Assembly (NCBI RefSeq): GCF_900096975.1
Contig: NZ_FMYQ01000011.1
Location: 62,001 to 126,000, forward strand
Length of the DNA: 64,000 nucleotides
Reading direction: 5' to 3'
DNA from: Paraburkholderia lycopersici
Lineage (GTDB): Bacteria > Pseudomonadota > Gammaproteobacteria > Burkholderiales > Burkholderiaceae
The position numbers were made by a program, and so were the translations under genes. Shown here in pieces: positions 25,534 to 35,872 of the stretch. The notes under the pieces are model-generated. The model searched no databases, was not told the origin of the DNA, and saw only the letters and a list, made by a program, of their open reading frames with translations. Positions within the stretch are counted from its first letter, which is position 1; each line of letters opens with the position of its first letter.

Positions 25534-26949
25534 ATGGGATACAGCACGGTCGATCCGGCCGCCGCCGGCTTTGCCGGAAACGGCGGCGGCTCCACGAAGT
25601 ACGACCCCACCTACGATCCGCTCGTCTCTCCGGGGCCGGGGCTGGGCAAGGACTATGCGCCGACCTACTGGGTGGCGACCGCGGGCAGCCCGCCTCCCGA
25701 CGACGGTCCGGTCGCGAAAGACCTCGACGTCGATGTCGCGATCATCGGCGCGGGCTACACGGGGCTCGCCACGGCGCTATGCCTTGCGCGGGAGCACGGC
25801 ATCAAGGCCGTGGTGCTCGAGGCGAACCGCACGAGCTGGGGCTGCAGCAGCCGCAACGGCGGGCAGGGGCAGAACGCCTCGGGACGCCTTACGCGCTCGC
25901 AGTGGATCGAGCGCTGGGGCAAGGACATCGCCTTGAAGATGCACGACGAGATCCAGCAGGGCTTCGATCACTTCAAGGAACTCGTCGCCGAGATCGACTG
26001 CGATCCGCAGCCGGGCGGCCATTTCCTCATCGCGCACCGGCCGCGCATCATGGCGAAGCTCGCCGCCGAGGCGAAGGTCTGGAAAGAGGTGTTCGGCTAC
26101 CCGTCGGAGCTCCTGAGCGCGCAGACCTTCCGCCGCGACTTCGTCGACGACCATGAGGCCGCCGGCGCGCTGCACGAACCCGAGGGGATCGGCGTGCACG
26201 CGCTGAAACTCGCGTTCGGCTATCTGCGCCTCGCGCGCGCGGCCGGCGCGAAGGTGTACACGAGCAGCCCGGTGATGGCGTGGGAGACGATCGACGGCGT
26301 TCATCACCTGCGCACGCCGCGCGGCGTCGTGAAGGCGCGCGCGGTCGGCATCGCGACCGGCGCGTACACGGCGCAGACGCTGCATCCCGCGCTGCGCAGC
26401 AAGGTCATGCCGATCCTCTCCAACTCGATGGTCACCCGCCCGCTCACCGATGCCGAGATCGCCGCCTGCAACTTCCGTACGACCCAGGTGCTCACGGACA
26501 CGCGCACGCTGCGCTTTTACTATCGCTTCCTGCCCGATCGCCGGCTGCAAATCGGCAGCCGCAGCGCGATCACGGGCGAGGACGCGCCGAATCCGCGCCA
26601 TCTCGATCTGCTCAAGGAGGGCATGGCGCGCAAGTTTCCGGCGCTGCGCGGCGTGCAGATCGACTACTCGTGGTGGGGCTGGGTGGACGTGAGCCACGAC
26701 ATGATGCCGCGCGTGTGCCAGCCCGATCCGCGGCAATCGGTGTACTACGCGCTCGGATACGGTGGCAATGGCGTATCGTACTCGCAGCAGGCGGGGCGGC
26801 GGCTCGCCGAGCGCATCGCCGGCAAGGGCGCGCACCAGACGCTGCCGATCTTCACCACGCCGCTGCCCGGCCACCCGTTTGCGCCGTTCAGGCGCATCGG
26901 TCAGCGCATGCTTTATCTGCAGTACTTCAGGCGCGACGAGAAGGCCTGA
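25534..26949 (+). CDS. tauY: FAD-dependent amine oxidoreductase, probable taurine dehydrogenase large subunit TauY
   Basis: 471 residues of the DAO/DadA family. The FAD fold appears near residue 68 as DVDVAIIGAGYTGLATALCL, and the flavin-contact motif is SSRNGGQGQNASG. Near the C-terminus it has VSHDMMPRV and YYALGYGGNGVSYSQQAG. TauY oxidises taurine to sulfoacetaldehyde and ammonia, feeding Xsc. Similar proteins include gamma-glutamylputrescine oxidase, from which motif reading alone cannot separate it. Support for TauY is the shared TauR-type promoter with xsc and tauCAB. The usual small partner TauX is not found. Followed by an amino acid permease after a hairpin-bearing spacer. Confidence 0.65.
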   Translation: MGYSTVDPAAAGFAGNGGGSTKYDPTYDPLVSPGPGLGKDYAPTYWVATAGSPPPDDGPVAKDLDVDVAIIGAGYTGLATALCLAREHGIKAVVLEANRTSWGCSSRNGGQGQNASGRLTRSQWIERWGKDIALKMHDEIQQGFDHFKELVAEIDCDPQPGGHFLIAHRPRIMAKLAAEAKVWKEVFGYPSELLSAQTFRRDFVDDHEAAGALHEPEGIGVHALKLAFGYLRLARAAGAKVYTSSPVMAWETIDGVHHLRTPRGVVKARAVGIATGAYTAQTLHPALRSKVMPILSNSMVTRPLTDAEIAACNFRTTQVLTDTRTLRFYYRFLPDRRLQIGSRSAITGEDAPNPRHLDLLKEGMARKFPALRGVQIDYSWWGWVDVSHDMMPRVCQPDPRQSVYYALGYGGNGVSYSQQAGRRLAERIAGKGAHQTLPIFTTPLPGHPFAPFRRIGQRMLYLQYFRRDEKA

Positions 26950-26963
26950 CAATGGACCGTGCC

Positions 26964-26990
26964 GCCGGACCATGGTGTTGCCGGTCCGGC
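26964..26990 (+). other. Intercistronic hairpin after tauY
   Basis: GCCGGACC and GGTCCGGC pair over eight bases around an 11-base loop, 15 bases after the tauY stop. No T-run follows, so it may act as an mRNA stability or partial termination element that sets dehydrogenase and permease levels apart. Confidence 0.35.
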
Positions 26991-27146
26991 CGGCATGGAC
27001 GTCCGCCGCAAATCCGTTCGCATGACGAAGCGAATAAACGCGAGTGGCAGCCGTCCGGGAGAGGAGCGTGCGCGCGGCGCACCGGCTCGCCCGTCACGAA
27101 CGGCGCGCACCCGTACAACCCGGCCAGGGAATCTGGAGGAGGTGAC

Positions 27147-28616
27147 ATGCAACCCTCGATGGACAAAAGTGATCTGAAATGCGGGCTCAAGCAGCGGCAC
27201 ATGACGATGATCGCGCTAGGCGGCGTGATCGGGGCCGGGCTTTTCGTCGGCAGCGGCGTCGTGATCCGGCAGACCGGGCCCGCCGCGGTGCTGTCGTTTC
27301 TCATCACCGGCGGACTCGTCGTGCTGGTGATGCGCATGCTGGGCGAAATGGCGTGCGCGAGGCCCGCCGTCGGTTCGTTCTACGAATATGCGCGCCTCGC
27401 GTTCGCAAGCTGGCGCGGACCGGGCAAGCTCGCGGGCTTCCTCACCGGCTGGATGTACTGGTATTTCTGGGTGATCGTCGTCGCCGTCGAAGCGGTGGCC
27501 GGTGCGAAGCTCGTGCAGTTCTGGCTCCCGGATGCGCCCGCCTGGCTGATCAGTCTCGTCCTGCTCGTGCTCCTGAGCGCGACGAATCTCATTTCGGTGG
27601 GCAGCTACGGCGAGTTCGAGTTCTGGTTCTCGTCGATCAAGGTGGCGGCGATCGTCGTGTTCCTGTTTCTCGGCGGACTCTACGTGCTCGGGCTGTGGCC
27701 GTCGCCGCTGCATACGACCGCCGTATTGCCGACGCTGCTCGGCCATGGCGGCCTGATGCCGAAGGGTATCGGGCCGGTGCTGAGCGGCGCCGTCGCGGCG
27801 ACGGGATTCTATTTCGGCGCGGAGATCGTCACGATCGCGGCGGCCGAGACGCGCGAGCCCGCCAAGGCTGTCGCGAAGGCCACGAATTCCGTGATTACCC
27901 GCGTGCTCGTGTTCTACGTAGGCTCCGTGCTGCTCGTGGTCGCGCTCGTGCCCTGGAACTCGCCGCGGATGGCCACGCCCTATGTGAGCGCGCTCGAAGC
28001 GATGGGCTTGCCTGCCGCCGCGAACGTCATGAACGCGATCGTCCTGACCGCCGTGCTTTCGGCGCTGAACTCCGGGCTCTACGCGGCATCGCGCATGCTG
28101 TTCGCGCTGACCCGCCACGGCGACGCGCCGCAGGCGCTCGCGAAGGTGAGCCGCCGCGGCGTGCCGGTGCGGGCGATCCTGCCTGGCACCGTGTTCGGCT
28201 ATGTGTCGGTCGTGATGTCGTACGTCTCGCCGGATACGGTGTTCGCGTTCCTCGTCAACTCCTACGGCACGGTGGCGATTTTCGTCTACCTGCTGATCGC
28301 CCTCTCGCAACTGCGCCTGCGCAAGCGCCTCGATCCGGCTTCGGTCGGCGAACTGCGCGTGAAGATGTGGTGCTTCCCGTATCTCACCTGGGTCGCGATT
28401 GGCGGCATGGTGAGCATTCTGGTGGCGATGGCCTTCATTCCCGAGCAGCGCAAGCCGCTCTGGCTCGGCGTTGCGAGCCTCGCGGCGCTGCTCGTCGCCT
28501 ATGCATGGTTTCATCGCCGCCGCGCCCGCGATGAGGAGCCGGGCTTCGTGACCTGGCCGCCCGCCGCCGCGACTGACGCCGGGCCGGGCCGCTTGCACGG
28601 CGGCCTTGGCGAATGA
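27147..28616 (+). CDS. APC-family amino acid permease, possible taurine importer
   Basis: 489 residues with about twelve helices in the amino acid transporter (AAT/GabP) branch. The conserved N-terminal stretch is LKQRHMTMIALGGVIGAGLF; FYFGAEIVTIAAAETREP and SALNSGLYAASRMLFALTRHG follow. The ATG at 27147 follows a strong GGAGGAGGTGAC. GabP-type proteins carry gamma-aminobutyrate and related omega-amino acids, and taurine is the sulfonic analogue of beta-alanine. Being in the TauR-type operon between tauY and the CobS/CobT-like pair, it is a plausible second taurine or related-amine uptake route beside tauCAB. Substrate is inferred. Confidence 0.75.
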   Translation: MQPSMDKSDLKCGLKQRHMTMIALGGVIGAGLFVGSGVVIRQTGPAAVLSFLITGGLVVLVMRMLGEMACARPAVGSFYEYARLAFASWRGPGKLAGFLTGWMYWYFWVIVVAVEAVAGAKLVQFWLPDAPAWLISLVLLVLLSATNLISVGSYGEFEFWFSSIKVAAIVVFLFLGGLYVLGLWPSPLHTTAVLPTLLGHGGLMPKGIGPVLSGAVAATGFYFGAEIVTIAAAETREPAKAVAKATNSVITRVLVFYVGSVLLVVALVPWNSPRMATPYVSALEAMGLPAAANVMNAIVLTAVLSALNSGLYAASRMLFALTRHGDAPQALAKVSRRGVPVRAILPGTVFGYVSVVMSYVSPDTVFAFLVNSYGTVAIFVYLLIALSQLRLRKRLDPASVGELRVKMWCFPYLTWVAIGGMVSILVAMAFIPEQRKPLWLGVASLAALLVAYAWFHRRRARDEEPGFVTWPPAAATDAGPGRLHGGLGE

Positions 28617-28622
28617 AGCCGG

Positions 28623-29708
28623 ATGAGCGACGGCCCGATCGACGCGATGCGAAACGCAGACAGCATGATGGAGGCGCCCGTGTGCAGCCATGAGAACCTT
28701 GAGGAGCGCGCGACGACGGCCGAGCGCGCGATGGCGGGGCCGGACCGCCTGGTGTCGGTGCGCGAGTGCTTCGGCCTCGATTCGAACCTCATGGCGCCGG
28801 CGTTCGGCGAACGCGACGCCCACGTGCCGGATCTCGACGAGGCGTACCGCTTCAACCCCGAGGTGACGCTCGCGATTCTCGCGGGCTTCACGCGCAACCG
28901 GCGGGTGATGGTGCAGGGGCTGCACGGCACGGGCAAGTCCACGCATGTCGAACAGGTCGCGGCGCGCCTGAACTGGCCTTGCGTGCGCGTGAATCTCGAC
29001 GGCCACATCAGCCGGCTCGATCTCGTCGGCAAGGACGCCATCGTGGTGCGCGACGGACGCCAGGTGACCGAGTTTCAGGAGGGCATCGTGCCGTGGGCGC
29101 TGCAGCGTCCCGTCGCGCTGATCTTCGACGAATACGACGCGGGCCGTCCTGACGTCATGTTCGTGATCCAGCGCATTCTCGAGCGCGACGGCAGCTTCAC
29201 GCTGCTCGACCAGAACCGCGTGATCCGCCCGCACCCGTCCTTCCGCCTCTTCGCGACCACCAACACGATCGGGCTCGGCAATCTCAACGGCCTCTATCAC
29301 GGCACGCAGATGCTCAACCACGCGCAGATGGACCGCTGGAACGTCGTCGCGACCCTCAACTACCTGCCGCGCGACGAGGAGGCCGGCATCGTCCTCGCCC
29401 GCGTGCCGGAGATGGCCGACGCAGCGGGCCGGGAACTCGTCGATTCGATGATCGCCGTGGCGGCGCTCACGCGCAAAGGATTCGCGAGCGGCGATCTTTC
29501 CACGCTGATGTCGCCGCGCACCGTCATCAACTGGGCCGAGAATTGCCAGATCTTCCGCACGCCGGCGCTGGCGTTCCGGCTGACGTTCCTGAACAAGTGC
29601 GACGAGGCCGAGCGGCCGATCGTCGCCGAGTATTACCAGCGCTGTTTCGGCGTCGAGCTGGACGCCGCGCAGCCCGGCGGCGGCGACGCACCGGGGCCGC
29701 GCACGTGA
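28623..29708 (+). CDS. CobS-like MoxR-type AAA+ ATPase in the taurine operon
   Basis: 361 residues. Walker [16 protein letters not shown] lies near residue 99 and Walker [21 protein letters not shown] near 164. The segment [20 protein letters not shown] and the downstream [14 protein letters not shown] are the sensor/arginine-finger block of CobS, the ATPase of aerobic cobaltochelatase. No cobN or other cobalamin gene is near. MoxR-type ATPases paired with VWA proteins act as chaperones that activate or insert metal into enzymes (as CbbQ/CbbO does for Rubisco). It starts 6 bases after the permease stop and overlaps the CobT-like gene by four bases. Confidence 0.85.
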   Translation: MSDGPIDAMRNADSMMEAPVCSHENLEERATTAERAMAGPDRLVSVRECFGLDSNLMAPAFGERDAHVPDLDEAYRFNPEVTLAILAGFTRNRRVMVQGLHGTGKSTHVEQVAARLNWPCVRVNLDGHISRLDLVGKDAIVVRDGRQVTEFQEGIVPWALQRPVALIFDEYDAGRPDVMFVIQRILERDGSFTLLDQNRVIRPHPSFRLFATTNTIGLGNLNGLYHGTQMLNHAQMDRWNVVATLNYLPRDEEAGIVLARVPEMADAAGRELVDSMIAVAALTRKGFASGDLSTLMSPRTVINWAENCQIFRTPALAFRLTFLNKCDEAERPIVAEYYQRCFGVELDAAQPGGGDAPGPRT

Positions 29709-31426
29709 CGCCCACGCGCGAAGCGGTGCGCGCCGCGTTGCGGCGCGAGGCGCTGTGCGCGGCCGCCGTGCGCGCGCTCACGGGCGACGCCGCGCTGCAT
29801 TACCGCGCCGGCCGTCTGTACCGGCAGCTCCGGCCGCTGCCGTTTTACGCGCCGCATCTGCGCACCGACGCCTGCGAGGACGACTTCGCGTCGTTGCGCG
29901 GCGCCGCCGACGCCGCCGCCCAGCGGATCCTTCATTCCGATGCGGCGCTGCACCGGCGACTGTGTCCCGGGCGGCCCGTGGAGCGCATGCTGTTCGAACT
30001 CTTCGAGCAGGTGCGCTGCGAGGCGTGCCTGCCGCCCGGCATGCCGGGGCTCGCGCAGAACCTGCGGCATCGATTCGAGGCGTGGTCGCGCGCCTGTTGC
30101 CGGACCGGCGTCAACGAAGACCACCTCGGCATCCTGCTCTACACGGTCGCGCAGATCGTATGGTCGCGCGTGACCGGCTGGCCGGTGCCGGAGGAGGCCG
30201 CGGATCTGATCGAGGCGACGCGCGCGGGCATCGTGCCGGCGATCGGCGCGCAGCTCGCCGGCCTGCGCGCCAGCCGCGCGGACCAGCGCGCGTATGCGGC
30301 ACACGCGCGCGAACTGGCGCGCCGCATCGCCTCGATGCTCGACGACGCGCGCGCCGCACGCGCTCATGACGACGCGCACGAAGCCCGCGAGCCCGACGAT
30401 GCGTTGACGTCGTTCTCGCTCTGGGTCGACTTCGACGAGGCCGGCGCCGACCTGCCCGCGCTGGCGCCGACCGGCGAAAGCCGCGTGCTGGCCGAGGCGG
30501 CCGAGGGCTATCGCGCCTATACGACGCAGTACGACCGCGAGATCCGGCCCGCAACGCTCGTGCGCGAGGCGCTGCTGCGCGCGTACCGGGAGCGGCTCGA
30601 CGAGCGCGTCGCCGCGCACGGCATCAACGTGGCGCGGCTCGCGCGCGTGCTGCAGGCGGCGCTCGCGGTGCCGCGGGCCGATGACTGGCGCTTCGGCGAG
30701 GAGGACGGCTACATCGACGGCAGACGCCTTGCGCAGGTTGTCAGCTCGCCCGCCGAGCGCCGCGTTTTCAGGCGCGAGCGGCTGGAGCCGCGCGGCGATT
30801 GCGTGGTCGGCTTCCTGATCGATTGCTCGGGGTCGATGAAGGCGCACGTCGAGCCGATCGCCGCGATGGTCGACCTGTTCGCGCGCGCGTGCGAGCAGGC
30901 CGGGCTCGCGTGCGAGGTGCTCGGCTTCACGACGCTCGCCTGGAACGGCGGCCGCGCGCGCGCCGACTGGCTCGCGAGCGGGCGCTCGCCGCATCCCGGG
31001 CGTCTGAACGAAACCTGCCACATGGTGTTCAAGAGCGCCGACGATAGCTGGCGGCGCGCTCGCCCGGCCATTGCCGCGCTCCTGAAGACCGATCTGTTTC
31101 GCGAAGGCGTGGATGGCGAGGCCATCGAATGGGCGTGCGCGCGGCTCGCGAGCCGCGCCGAGGCGCGACGCATCCTCGTCGTGATCTCGGACGGCAGCCC
31201 GATGGACGCGGCGAGCGCCCAGGCGAACGACGCCTTCTATCTCGACAACCACCTGAAGGAAGTGGTGGCGCGCCACGAAGCCATGCGCGACGTCGACGTG
31301 ATCGGGCTCGGCGTCGGGCTCGATCTCGGTCCGTATTACCGGCACTGCGTCGCGCTCGACTTCGACGAGCCGCTCGACATGAGGACGCTCGCAGGACTCG
31401 CGCGGTGGATCGGCACGCGCCGTTAG
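29705..31426 (+). CDS. CobT-like VWA-domain protein in the taurine operon
   Basis: 573 residues from a GTG at 29705 that overlaps the stop of the CobS-like gene (GTGA). The N-terminal 350 residues are helical and contain an acidic [16 protein letters not shown] segment. The C-terminal VWA domain begins near residue 362 with [20 protein letters not shown], an intact MIDAS (D-x-S-x-S), followed by [15 protein letters not shown]. This is the architecture of CobT, the VWA partner of CobS, in cobaltochelatase. Here it is more likely a chaperone partner for a taurine-pathway enzyme. It ends convergent with tauE; a GC palindrome at 31432-31447 separates the two. Confidence 0.8.
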   Translation: MTPTREAVRAALRREALCAAAVRALTGDAALHYRAGRLYRQLRPLPFYAPHLRTDACEDDFASLRGAADAAAQRILHSDAALHRRLCPGRPVERMLFELFEQVRCEACLPPGMPGLAQNLRHRFEAWSRACCRTGVNEDHLGILLYTVAQIVWSRVTGWPVPEEAADLIEATRAGIVPAIGAQLAGLRASRADQRAYAAHARELARRIASMLDDARAARAHDDAHEAREPDDALTSFSLWVDFDEAGADLPALAPTGESRVLAEAAEGYRAYTTQYDREIRPATLVREALLRAYRERLDERVAAHGINVARLARVLQAALAVPRADDWRFGEEDGYIDGRRLAQVVSSPAERRVFRRERLEPRGDCVVGFLIDCSGSMKAHVEPIAAMVDLFARACEQAGLACEVLGFTTLAWNGGRARADWLASGRSPHPGRLNETCHMVFKSADDSWRRARPAIAALLKTDLFREGVDGEAIEWACARLASRAEARRILVVISDGSPMDAASAQANDAFYLDNHLKEVVARHEAMRDVDVIGLGVGLDLGPYYRHCVALDFDEPLDMRTLAGLARWIGTRR

Positions 31427-31431
31427 CGCGA

Positions 31432-31447
31432 GGCGGCGCGCGCCGCC
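31432..31447. terminator. GC-rich palindrome between convergent cobT-like and tauE genes
   Basis: GGCGGCGCGCGCCGCC, a 16-base perfect palindrome five bases after the CobT-like stop and 37 bases before the tauE stop. It may slow or end transcription from both sides, though it lacks a loop and a T-run. Confidence 0.35.
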
Positions 31448-31483
31448 ATCGCGCGCGAGGGCGCGAGCCGCGCCGCTTCGCCG

Positions 31484-32245
31484 TCAGCGAAACAGCGCCC
31501 TCAGCGAACAGAGCACGAGCGCGGCACCGATCGCCATCAGCACGCCGAACGCGAACCGGCGCGTCGCCATGCAGGAGAGCGGCGGCGGGTAGTGCCGCGC
31601 CGCGAGCGTCGCGAGCATGACGACCGGCGCGGCGAGCGCCGCCTCGATCCAGATCGCCGGGCCGAGCTGCCCTTGCCAGACGCTGAACAACACGCGTGTG
31701 GCCGACGTCACCGTGAAGATGAGGATCAGCGCGCAGCGAATCTCGATCAGCGTGAGCGGCTGACGATAGAACTGGAAGATGAGCGGCGGCCCGGACACGC
31801 CGAACATGCCGCTCAACAGGCCGCCGCACACGCCGCTCACGAAAAAGCTGCGGTCGCCCGAGCGCTGCGCGAGCGGCGCGGGGCGCAACGCGGCGCTCAG
31901 TCCACCGTAGAGCACGACGGCGCCGAGCAGCAGTTGCAGCATGCCGGAGGCCGAAGCGCTCAGGTACTCCAGCAGCAGCACGCCCGCGACGACCGAGGGC
32001 AGCACGCCGAGCGTCGCGGCGCCCACCGCGCGCCAGTCGATATGGTGGAGCTTGCCGGGCAGCGCGGTGGCGCTGTTCGCGAACGTGACGAGGCTCAGGA
32101 GGGTTGCGATGCTGGCGATGGGCGCGAGGCCGAAGCCGCTCGTTGCGCCCATGACGATCATGCCGAGGCCGAAGCCGGTGACCGTCTGAAAATAACTGGC
32201 GGCGCCGATCAGGGCGATCAGCACCAGGACCTTCTCGTACGTCAT
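31484..32245 (-). CDS. tauE: TauE/SafE-family sulfite exporter
   Basis: 253 residues with about eight predicted helices. The family features are the first-half [15 protein letters not shown] and the second-half [20 protein letters not shown] repeat. TauE-type proteins expel the sulfite released by Xsc. The ATG overlaps the pta stop codon (ATGA), so it is translationally coupled to pta. Last gene of the NTF2-xsc-pta-tauE operon. Confidence 0.8.
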   Translation of the reverse strand: MTYEKVLVLIALIGAASYFQTVTGFGLGMIVMGATSGFGLAPIASIATLLSLVTFANSATALPGKLHHIDWRAVGAATLGVLPSVVAGVLLLEYLSASASGMLQLLLGAVVLYGGLSAALRPAPLAQRSGDRSFFVSGVCGGLLSGMFGVSGPPLIFQFYRQPLTLIEIRCALILIFTVTSATRVLFSVWQGQLGPAIWIEAALAAPVVMLATLAARHYPPPLSCMATRRFAFGVLMAIGAALVLCSLRALFR

Positions 32246-33282
32246 GCCGCGTGGGGTTCCTTCGAGTGGGTGACGACGCGCTGGCGGGCCGTCTGTGCCT
32301 GGACCGCCGTCGCGGCGATCACGTAATAGATGTCCTCGGGGCTGCAGCCGCGCGAGAGGTCGTTGGCGGGCCGGGCGAGCCCCTGCAGCAGCGGGCCGAT
32401 GGCTTTCGCGCCGCCCAGGCGTTCGGCGAGCTTGTAGCCGATGTTGCCCGCGTCGAGATTCGGGAACACCAGCACGTTCGCGTGCCCGCCGCACTGCGAA
32501 TGCGCGATCTTGCGCTCGGCGATCTCCGCCACCAGCGCTGCGTCGAGCTGCACATCGCCGTCGACGCACAGGCCGGGTCGCTGCGCGTGCACGCGCCGGG
32601 TCGCCTCGATCACCTTGTCCACGCTCGCATGGTGGGCGCTGCCGCTCGTCGAGAACGACAGCATCGCGACGCGCGGCTCTTCCATCAGGAGGCTGCGCGC
32701 GCTGTCGGCGGCGGCCATGGCGATCTCGGCAAGCTGCGCCGCGTCCGGGTCGACGACGAGCGCGCAATCGGAAAAGATCAGGCCGCCCTTGTAGTGATGA
32801 AACGGCTCGCATAGCATCATCAGGAAAAAGCTCGACACGAGCCTGAATGACGGCTCGACGCCGATCAACTGGATGGCCGTGCGCACGACCTCGGCAGTCG
32901 TGTGAACGGCGCCCGCCACCGAACCGTCCGCGTGGCCGAGACGCACCATCAGGTTGGCGAAGGCGAGCGGCTTCGCGGCCTCGTCCCGCGCGAGCGCGGG
33001 CGTCATGCCCTTGCTTTGGCGCAGCGTGACGAGCTCGCTGGCGAAAGCCGTGCGCCATTCGCTGGTTTGCGAGTCGATCAGCGTGATTCCGGCGAGATCG
33101 ACCGACGCGCGCGCGGCGGCCGCCCGCGTCGCGGCCGGCTCGCCGACGAGCAGGATGTGCGCGATCCCCTCCCGGCTCGCGCGTGCCGCGGCGGCAAGCA
33201 CGCGTGCGTCTTCAGCTTCGCAAAGCACGATGCGCATGGGCGAGAGGCGCGCGCCTTCGACGATACGGTTCAGGGCTTTCAT
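32242..33282 (-). CDS. pta: Phosphate acetyltransferase Pta
   Basis: 346 residues of the PTA/PTB family without the N-terminal DRTGG regulatory domain of long Pta. Typical segments are [53 protein letters not shown] and the C-terminal [20 protein letters not shown]. It converts the acetyl phosphate made by Xsc to acetyl-CoA for central metabolism. ATG 33282 is chosen because alignment-type features begin there; the ribosome site is weak and a farther upstream start adds only an unlikely tail. It follows xsc by about 150 bases and overlaps tauE by four. Confidence 0.9.
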   Translation of the reverse strand: MKALNRIVEGARLSPMRIVLCEAEDARVLAAAARASREGIAHILLVGEPAATRAAAARASVDLAGITLIDSQTSEWRTAFASELVTLRQSKGMTPALARDEAAKPLAFANLMVRLGHADGSVAGAVHTTAEVVRTAIQLIGVEPSFRLVSSFFLMMLCEPFHHYKGGLIFSDCALVVDPDAAQLAEIAMAAADSARSLLMEEPRVAMLSFSTSGSAHHASVDKVIEATRRVHAQRPGLCVDGDVQLDAALVAEIAERKIAHSQCGGHANVLVFPNLDAGNIGYKLAERLGGAKAIGPLLQGLARPANDLSRGCSPEDIYYVIAATAVQAQTARQRVVTHSKEPHAA

Positions 33283-33430
33283 GGTGTGATGGGCTCGGAA
33301 TGCCGCCTGGCGTCTCCAGACGAAAACCGGCCGCAAGCGGGGGCGCCGCGTGCGGCCGACGAAGCGCGCGCGCCGTATGGCCCCACCGTGTGGCCGTATC
33401 GTGCGCGCGCGGCTGCGGCTGGGCCGTCCG

Positions 33431-35248
33431 TCAGACGTAGTCCCTGTACTTGTCGAGCAGGCGCACGGGCCTGGAGAGCGCGTCGCGGCGGAACGGATCG
33501 CCGAGCTCGCGCGTGCACATGATCTCGACGATGGTCGTCTTGCCGTGGTTCATCTGCAGGTCGATCGCGCGCTTGAGCGCCGGGCCCACGTCCTCCAGCC
33601 TGTCGACGACGATGCCTTCGGCGCCCATCGCCTTCGCGATGCCGGCAAAGCTCGGGCTTTCCAGCTCGCCCGCCACGAAGCGGCGATCGTAGAAGTCCAC
33701 CTGGTTCTTCTTCTCCGCGCCCCACTGGCGGTTGTGGAACACGACCGCCGTCACCGGAATGTTGTGGCGCACGCAGGTGAGCGTCTCCATGAGGCTCATG
33801 CCCCAGGCGCCGTCGCCCGCATACGAGACCGCCGGGCGGTGGGGCGCCGCGACCTTCGCGCCGATGATGGTCGGAAATGCGTAGCCGCAGTTGCCCCAGC
33901 TCATCGCGGCGAACAGGCTGCGCGGCTTGTTGAATCGCAGGTAGCTGTTCGCGACGGAGTTGATGTTGCCGATGTCGGTCGACACCATCACGTCCTCGGG
34001 CATGGCCTTTTCGAGTTCGCGCAGCACCTGGCGCGGATGCAGGTACTCGCCGCCGCCCGGCGTGCGCTCGCGCTTCTGCTCTTCGATCATGTCGAGGCTG
34101 TAGGCGTCGCGCTCGTGCGTCCACGCGTCGAGCTCCTTTTCCCATCCGGCCTTTTCGGTGGCGATCTGGTCGGCGCGCTCGGCGCGTGTGGCATCGCATG
34201 CCAGCGTGCGGTTCGCGAGGCGCTCCGTCAGCGCTTTCGCGCTCGCCTTCGCGTCCCCGCAGATGCCCACCGAGATTTTCTTCACGAGGCCGAGCATCTT
34301 GTGGTCGGCGTCGATCTGGATGATCTTCGCGTCTTTTGGCCAGTAGTCCATACCATGTTGCGGCAGCGTGCCGAACGGACCGAGGCGCGAGCCCAGCGCG
34401 ATCACGACGTCCGCGCGCGAGATCAGCTTCATCGCGGCTTTCGAGCCCTGGTAGCCGAGCGGGCCGCACCACAGCGGGTGGTTCGCCGGAAACGAGTCGT
34501 TGTGCAGGTAGCTGTTCACGACGGGGGCGCCAAGGCGTTCGGCGAGCGCCTTGCACTCATCGACGGCGTCGCCCATCACGACGCCGCCGCCGGAGAGGAT
34601 GACCGGGAACTTCGCGCCGGCGATCAGTTCCGCCGCTTCGTTCAGGCTCTCGTCGCCGCCGGGGCCGCGGTCGAGGCGGTGCGGCTGCGGAATCTCGACC
34701 TTGATCTTGCCGTAGAAGTAATCGCGCGGAATGTTCAACTGGGTCGGTCCCATTTCGGACATCGCACGGTCGAAGCAGCGCGCGGTGAACTCGGCCATGC
34801 GCGCCGGGTTCGTCACGTGGCCCTGGTACTTGGTGAATTCCTGGAACATCGGCAACTGGTTGGCTTCCTGGAAGCCGCCGAGCCCGATGCCCATCGTGCC
34901 CGCTTCGGGCGTGACGATCACGACCGGGCTATGGGCCCAGTAGGCGGCCGCGATGGCCGTCACGCAGTTGCTGATGCCCGGGCCGTTCTGGCCGATCACG
35001 ACGCCGTGGCGGCCGGACACGCGGGAATAGCCGTCCGCCATGTGTGCCGCGCCCTGTTCGTGGACCACGGGAATGAGGCGAATGCCGGCGGGCGCGAAGA
35101 TGTCCATAGCGTCCATGAACGCGGAGCCCATGATGCCGAACATGTCGGTCACGCCGTTGGCCGCGAGGGTTTCGACGAAGGCTTCGGACGGGGTCATGTC
35201 CTGCGGACCGCTGGACGTTGCTCGCTGGGTTGGGGTCTTTTCGCTCAT
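33431..35248 (-). CDS. xsc: Sulfoacetaldehyde acetyltransferase Xsc
   Basis: 605 residues of the thiamine diphosphate family. The N-terminal pyrimidine-binding domain has [20 protein letters not shown] and the catalytic Glu in [14 protein letters not shown]. The C-terminal diphosphate domain carries [20 protein letters not shown], then [19 protein letters not shown], which is typical of Xsc. It converts sulfoacetaldehyde and phosphate to acetyl phosphate and sulfite. This is the meeting point of taurine, isethionate and sulfoacetate breakdown. ATG 35248 follows GGAGACAGTTG. Upstream lie an NTF2-like gene and the TauR-type promoter at 35873-35931. Confidence 0.95.
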   Translation of the reverse strand: MSEKTPTQRATSSGPQDMTPSEAFVETLAANGVTDMFGIMGSAFMDAMDIFAPAGIRLIPVVHEQGAAHMADGYSRVSGRHGVVIGQNGPGISNCVTAIAAAYWAHSPVVIVTPEAGTMGIGLGGFQEANQLPMFQEFTKYQGHVTNPARMAEFTARCFDRAMSEMGPTQLNIPRDYFYGKIKVEIPQPHRLDRGPGGDESLNEAAELIAGAKFPVILSGGGVVMGDAVDECKALAERLGAPVVNSYLHNDSFPANHPLWCGPLGYQGSKAAMKLISRADVVIALGSRLGPFGTLPQHGMDYWPKDAKIIQIDADHKMLGLVKKISVGICGDAKASAKALTERLANRTLACDATRAERADQIATEKAGWEKELDAWTHERDAYSLDMIEEQKRERTPGGGEYLHPRQVLRELEKAMPEDVMVSTDIGNINSVANSYLRFNKPRSLFAAMSWGNCGYAFPTIIGAKVAAPHRPAVSYAGDGAWGMSLMETLTCVRHNIPVTAVVFHNRQWGAEKKNQVDFYDRRFVAGELESPSFAGIAKAMGAEGIVVDRLEDVGPALKRAIDLQMNHGKTTIVEIMCTRELGDPFRRDALSRPVRLLDKYRDYV

Positions 35249-35315
35249 CAACTGTCTCCGGGTTATCGTTTGACGGAATGCCGTGTCTCGAATGCTATTC
35301 GGCGCCCCATGCGGG

Positions 35316-35335
35316 TCAAGGAATTCCGTCCTTGA
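35316..35335. promoter_or_regulatory. Inverted repeat upstream of xsc
   Basis: TCAAGGA, six bases, TCCTTGA, about 68 bases before the xsc start. A second, AT-rich inverted repeat TTCGTTT-CA-AAACGAA lies at 35364-35379. They sit between the NTF2-like gene and xsc, and could be an internal operator or mRNA-processing hairpins. Confidence 0.35.
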
Positions 35336-35399
35336 TGGGGGAATCTGAAATGGAATGGAACGTTTCGTTTCAAAACGAACAGCGCGCGGATGCGTAGTT

Positions 35400-35804
35400 T
35401 CAGGCGGGCTGCTTCGGGCGCTCCTTGCGGAACGCTCGCTTCACGGCGATCAGGCCGTCGCGGAACTCGAACAGATCGCAGCCTTCGGCTTCGATGCGCC
35501 AGCCATCGGCATGCGTGCCGGTGAACACCCATTCGGACACGCCGCGGTCGCCCGCGACGTAGTGGCGCCCCTCGCCCCAGTGAGCGTCGGCGAAGGTGCG
35601 AAAGACGGCTTCGAATGCGGCGCGCACCGCCTCGCGTCCGACGTGGCGGGCGCCGTAGATCTCGGGGCCGCCTGCCGCGTCGAACACGCAGTCTTCGGTC
35701 ATGAACGCCATCAGCGCATTGGCGTCGTGGCGGTTGAAGGCATCGGAAAAGGCGGCGAGCGTATCGGCCGTGACGGCGGGTGGGGCGCTGAGCGTGTCTG
35801 CCAT
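35400..35804 (-). CDS. NTF2/SnoaL-like protein leading the xsc operon
   Basis: 134 residues with the cone-shaped NTF2 fold pattern: N-terminal helices (LAAFSDAFNRHDANALMAFM), TEDCVFDAAGGPEIYG, then beta strands ending in EFRDGLIAVKRAFRKERPK. Such proteins act as small isomerases, hydrolases or accessory subunits. ATG 35804 is chosen because GGAGAC lies just ahead; four codons earlier is another ATG. It is the first gene behind the TauR-type promoter, followed by xsc after 151 bases. A direct role on sulfoacetaldehyde is possible but unproven. Confidence 0.75.
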   Translation of the reverse strand: MADTLSAPPAVTADTLAAFSDAFNRHDANALMAFMTEDCVFDAAGGPEIYGARHVGREAVRAAFEAVFRTFADAHWGEGRHYVAGDRGVSEWVFTGTHADGWRIEAEGCDLFEFRDGLIAVKRAFRKERPKQPA

Positions 35805-35872
35805 ACGTGTCTCCATGGGAAAAACCCGGGCCGTGCGGCGCGCGCAAGTCGCGCGCGGCGCGGTATGTCGAC

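Noticed and set aside
25528..25540. A start of tauY upstream at 24994 in the same frame
   Set aside because: That frame runs through the iseR gene and the promoter; the ATG at 25534 fits the usual N-terminus of the family.
27216..29321. A 701-residue minus-strand frame opposite the permease and CobS-like genes
   Set aside because: Arg/His-rich composition typical of GC-rich antisense frames; the plus strand has intact Walker motifs and transporter signatures.
28623..31426. Genuine cobaltochelatase subunits for vitamin B12
   Set aside because: No CobN or other cobalamin gene is nearby and the genes sit behind a taurine-type promoter; CobS/CobT are only their closest recognisable relatives.
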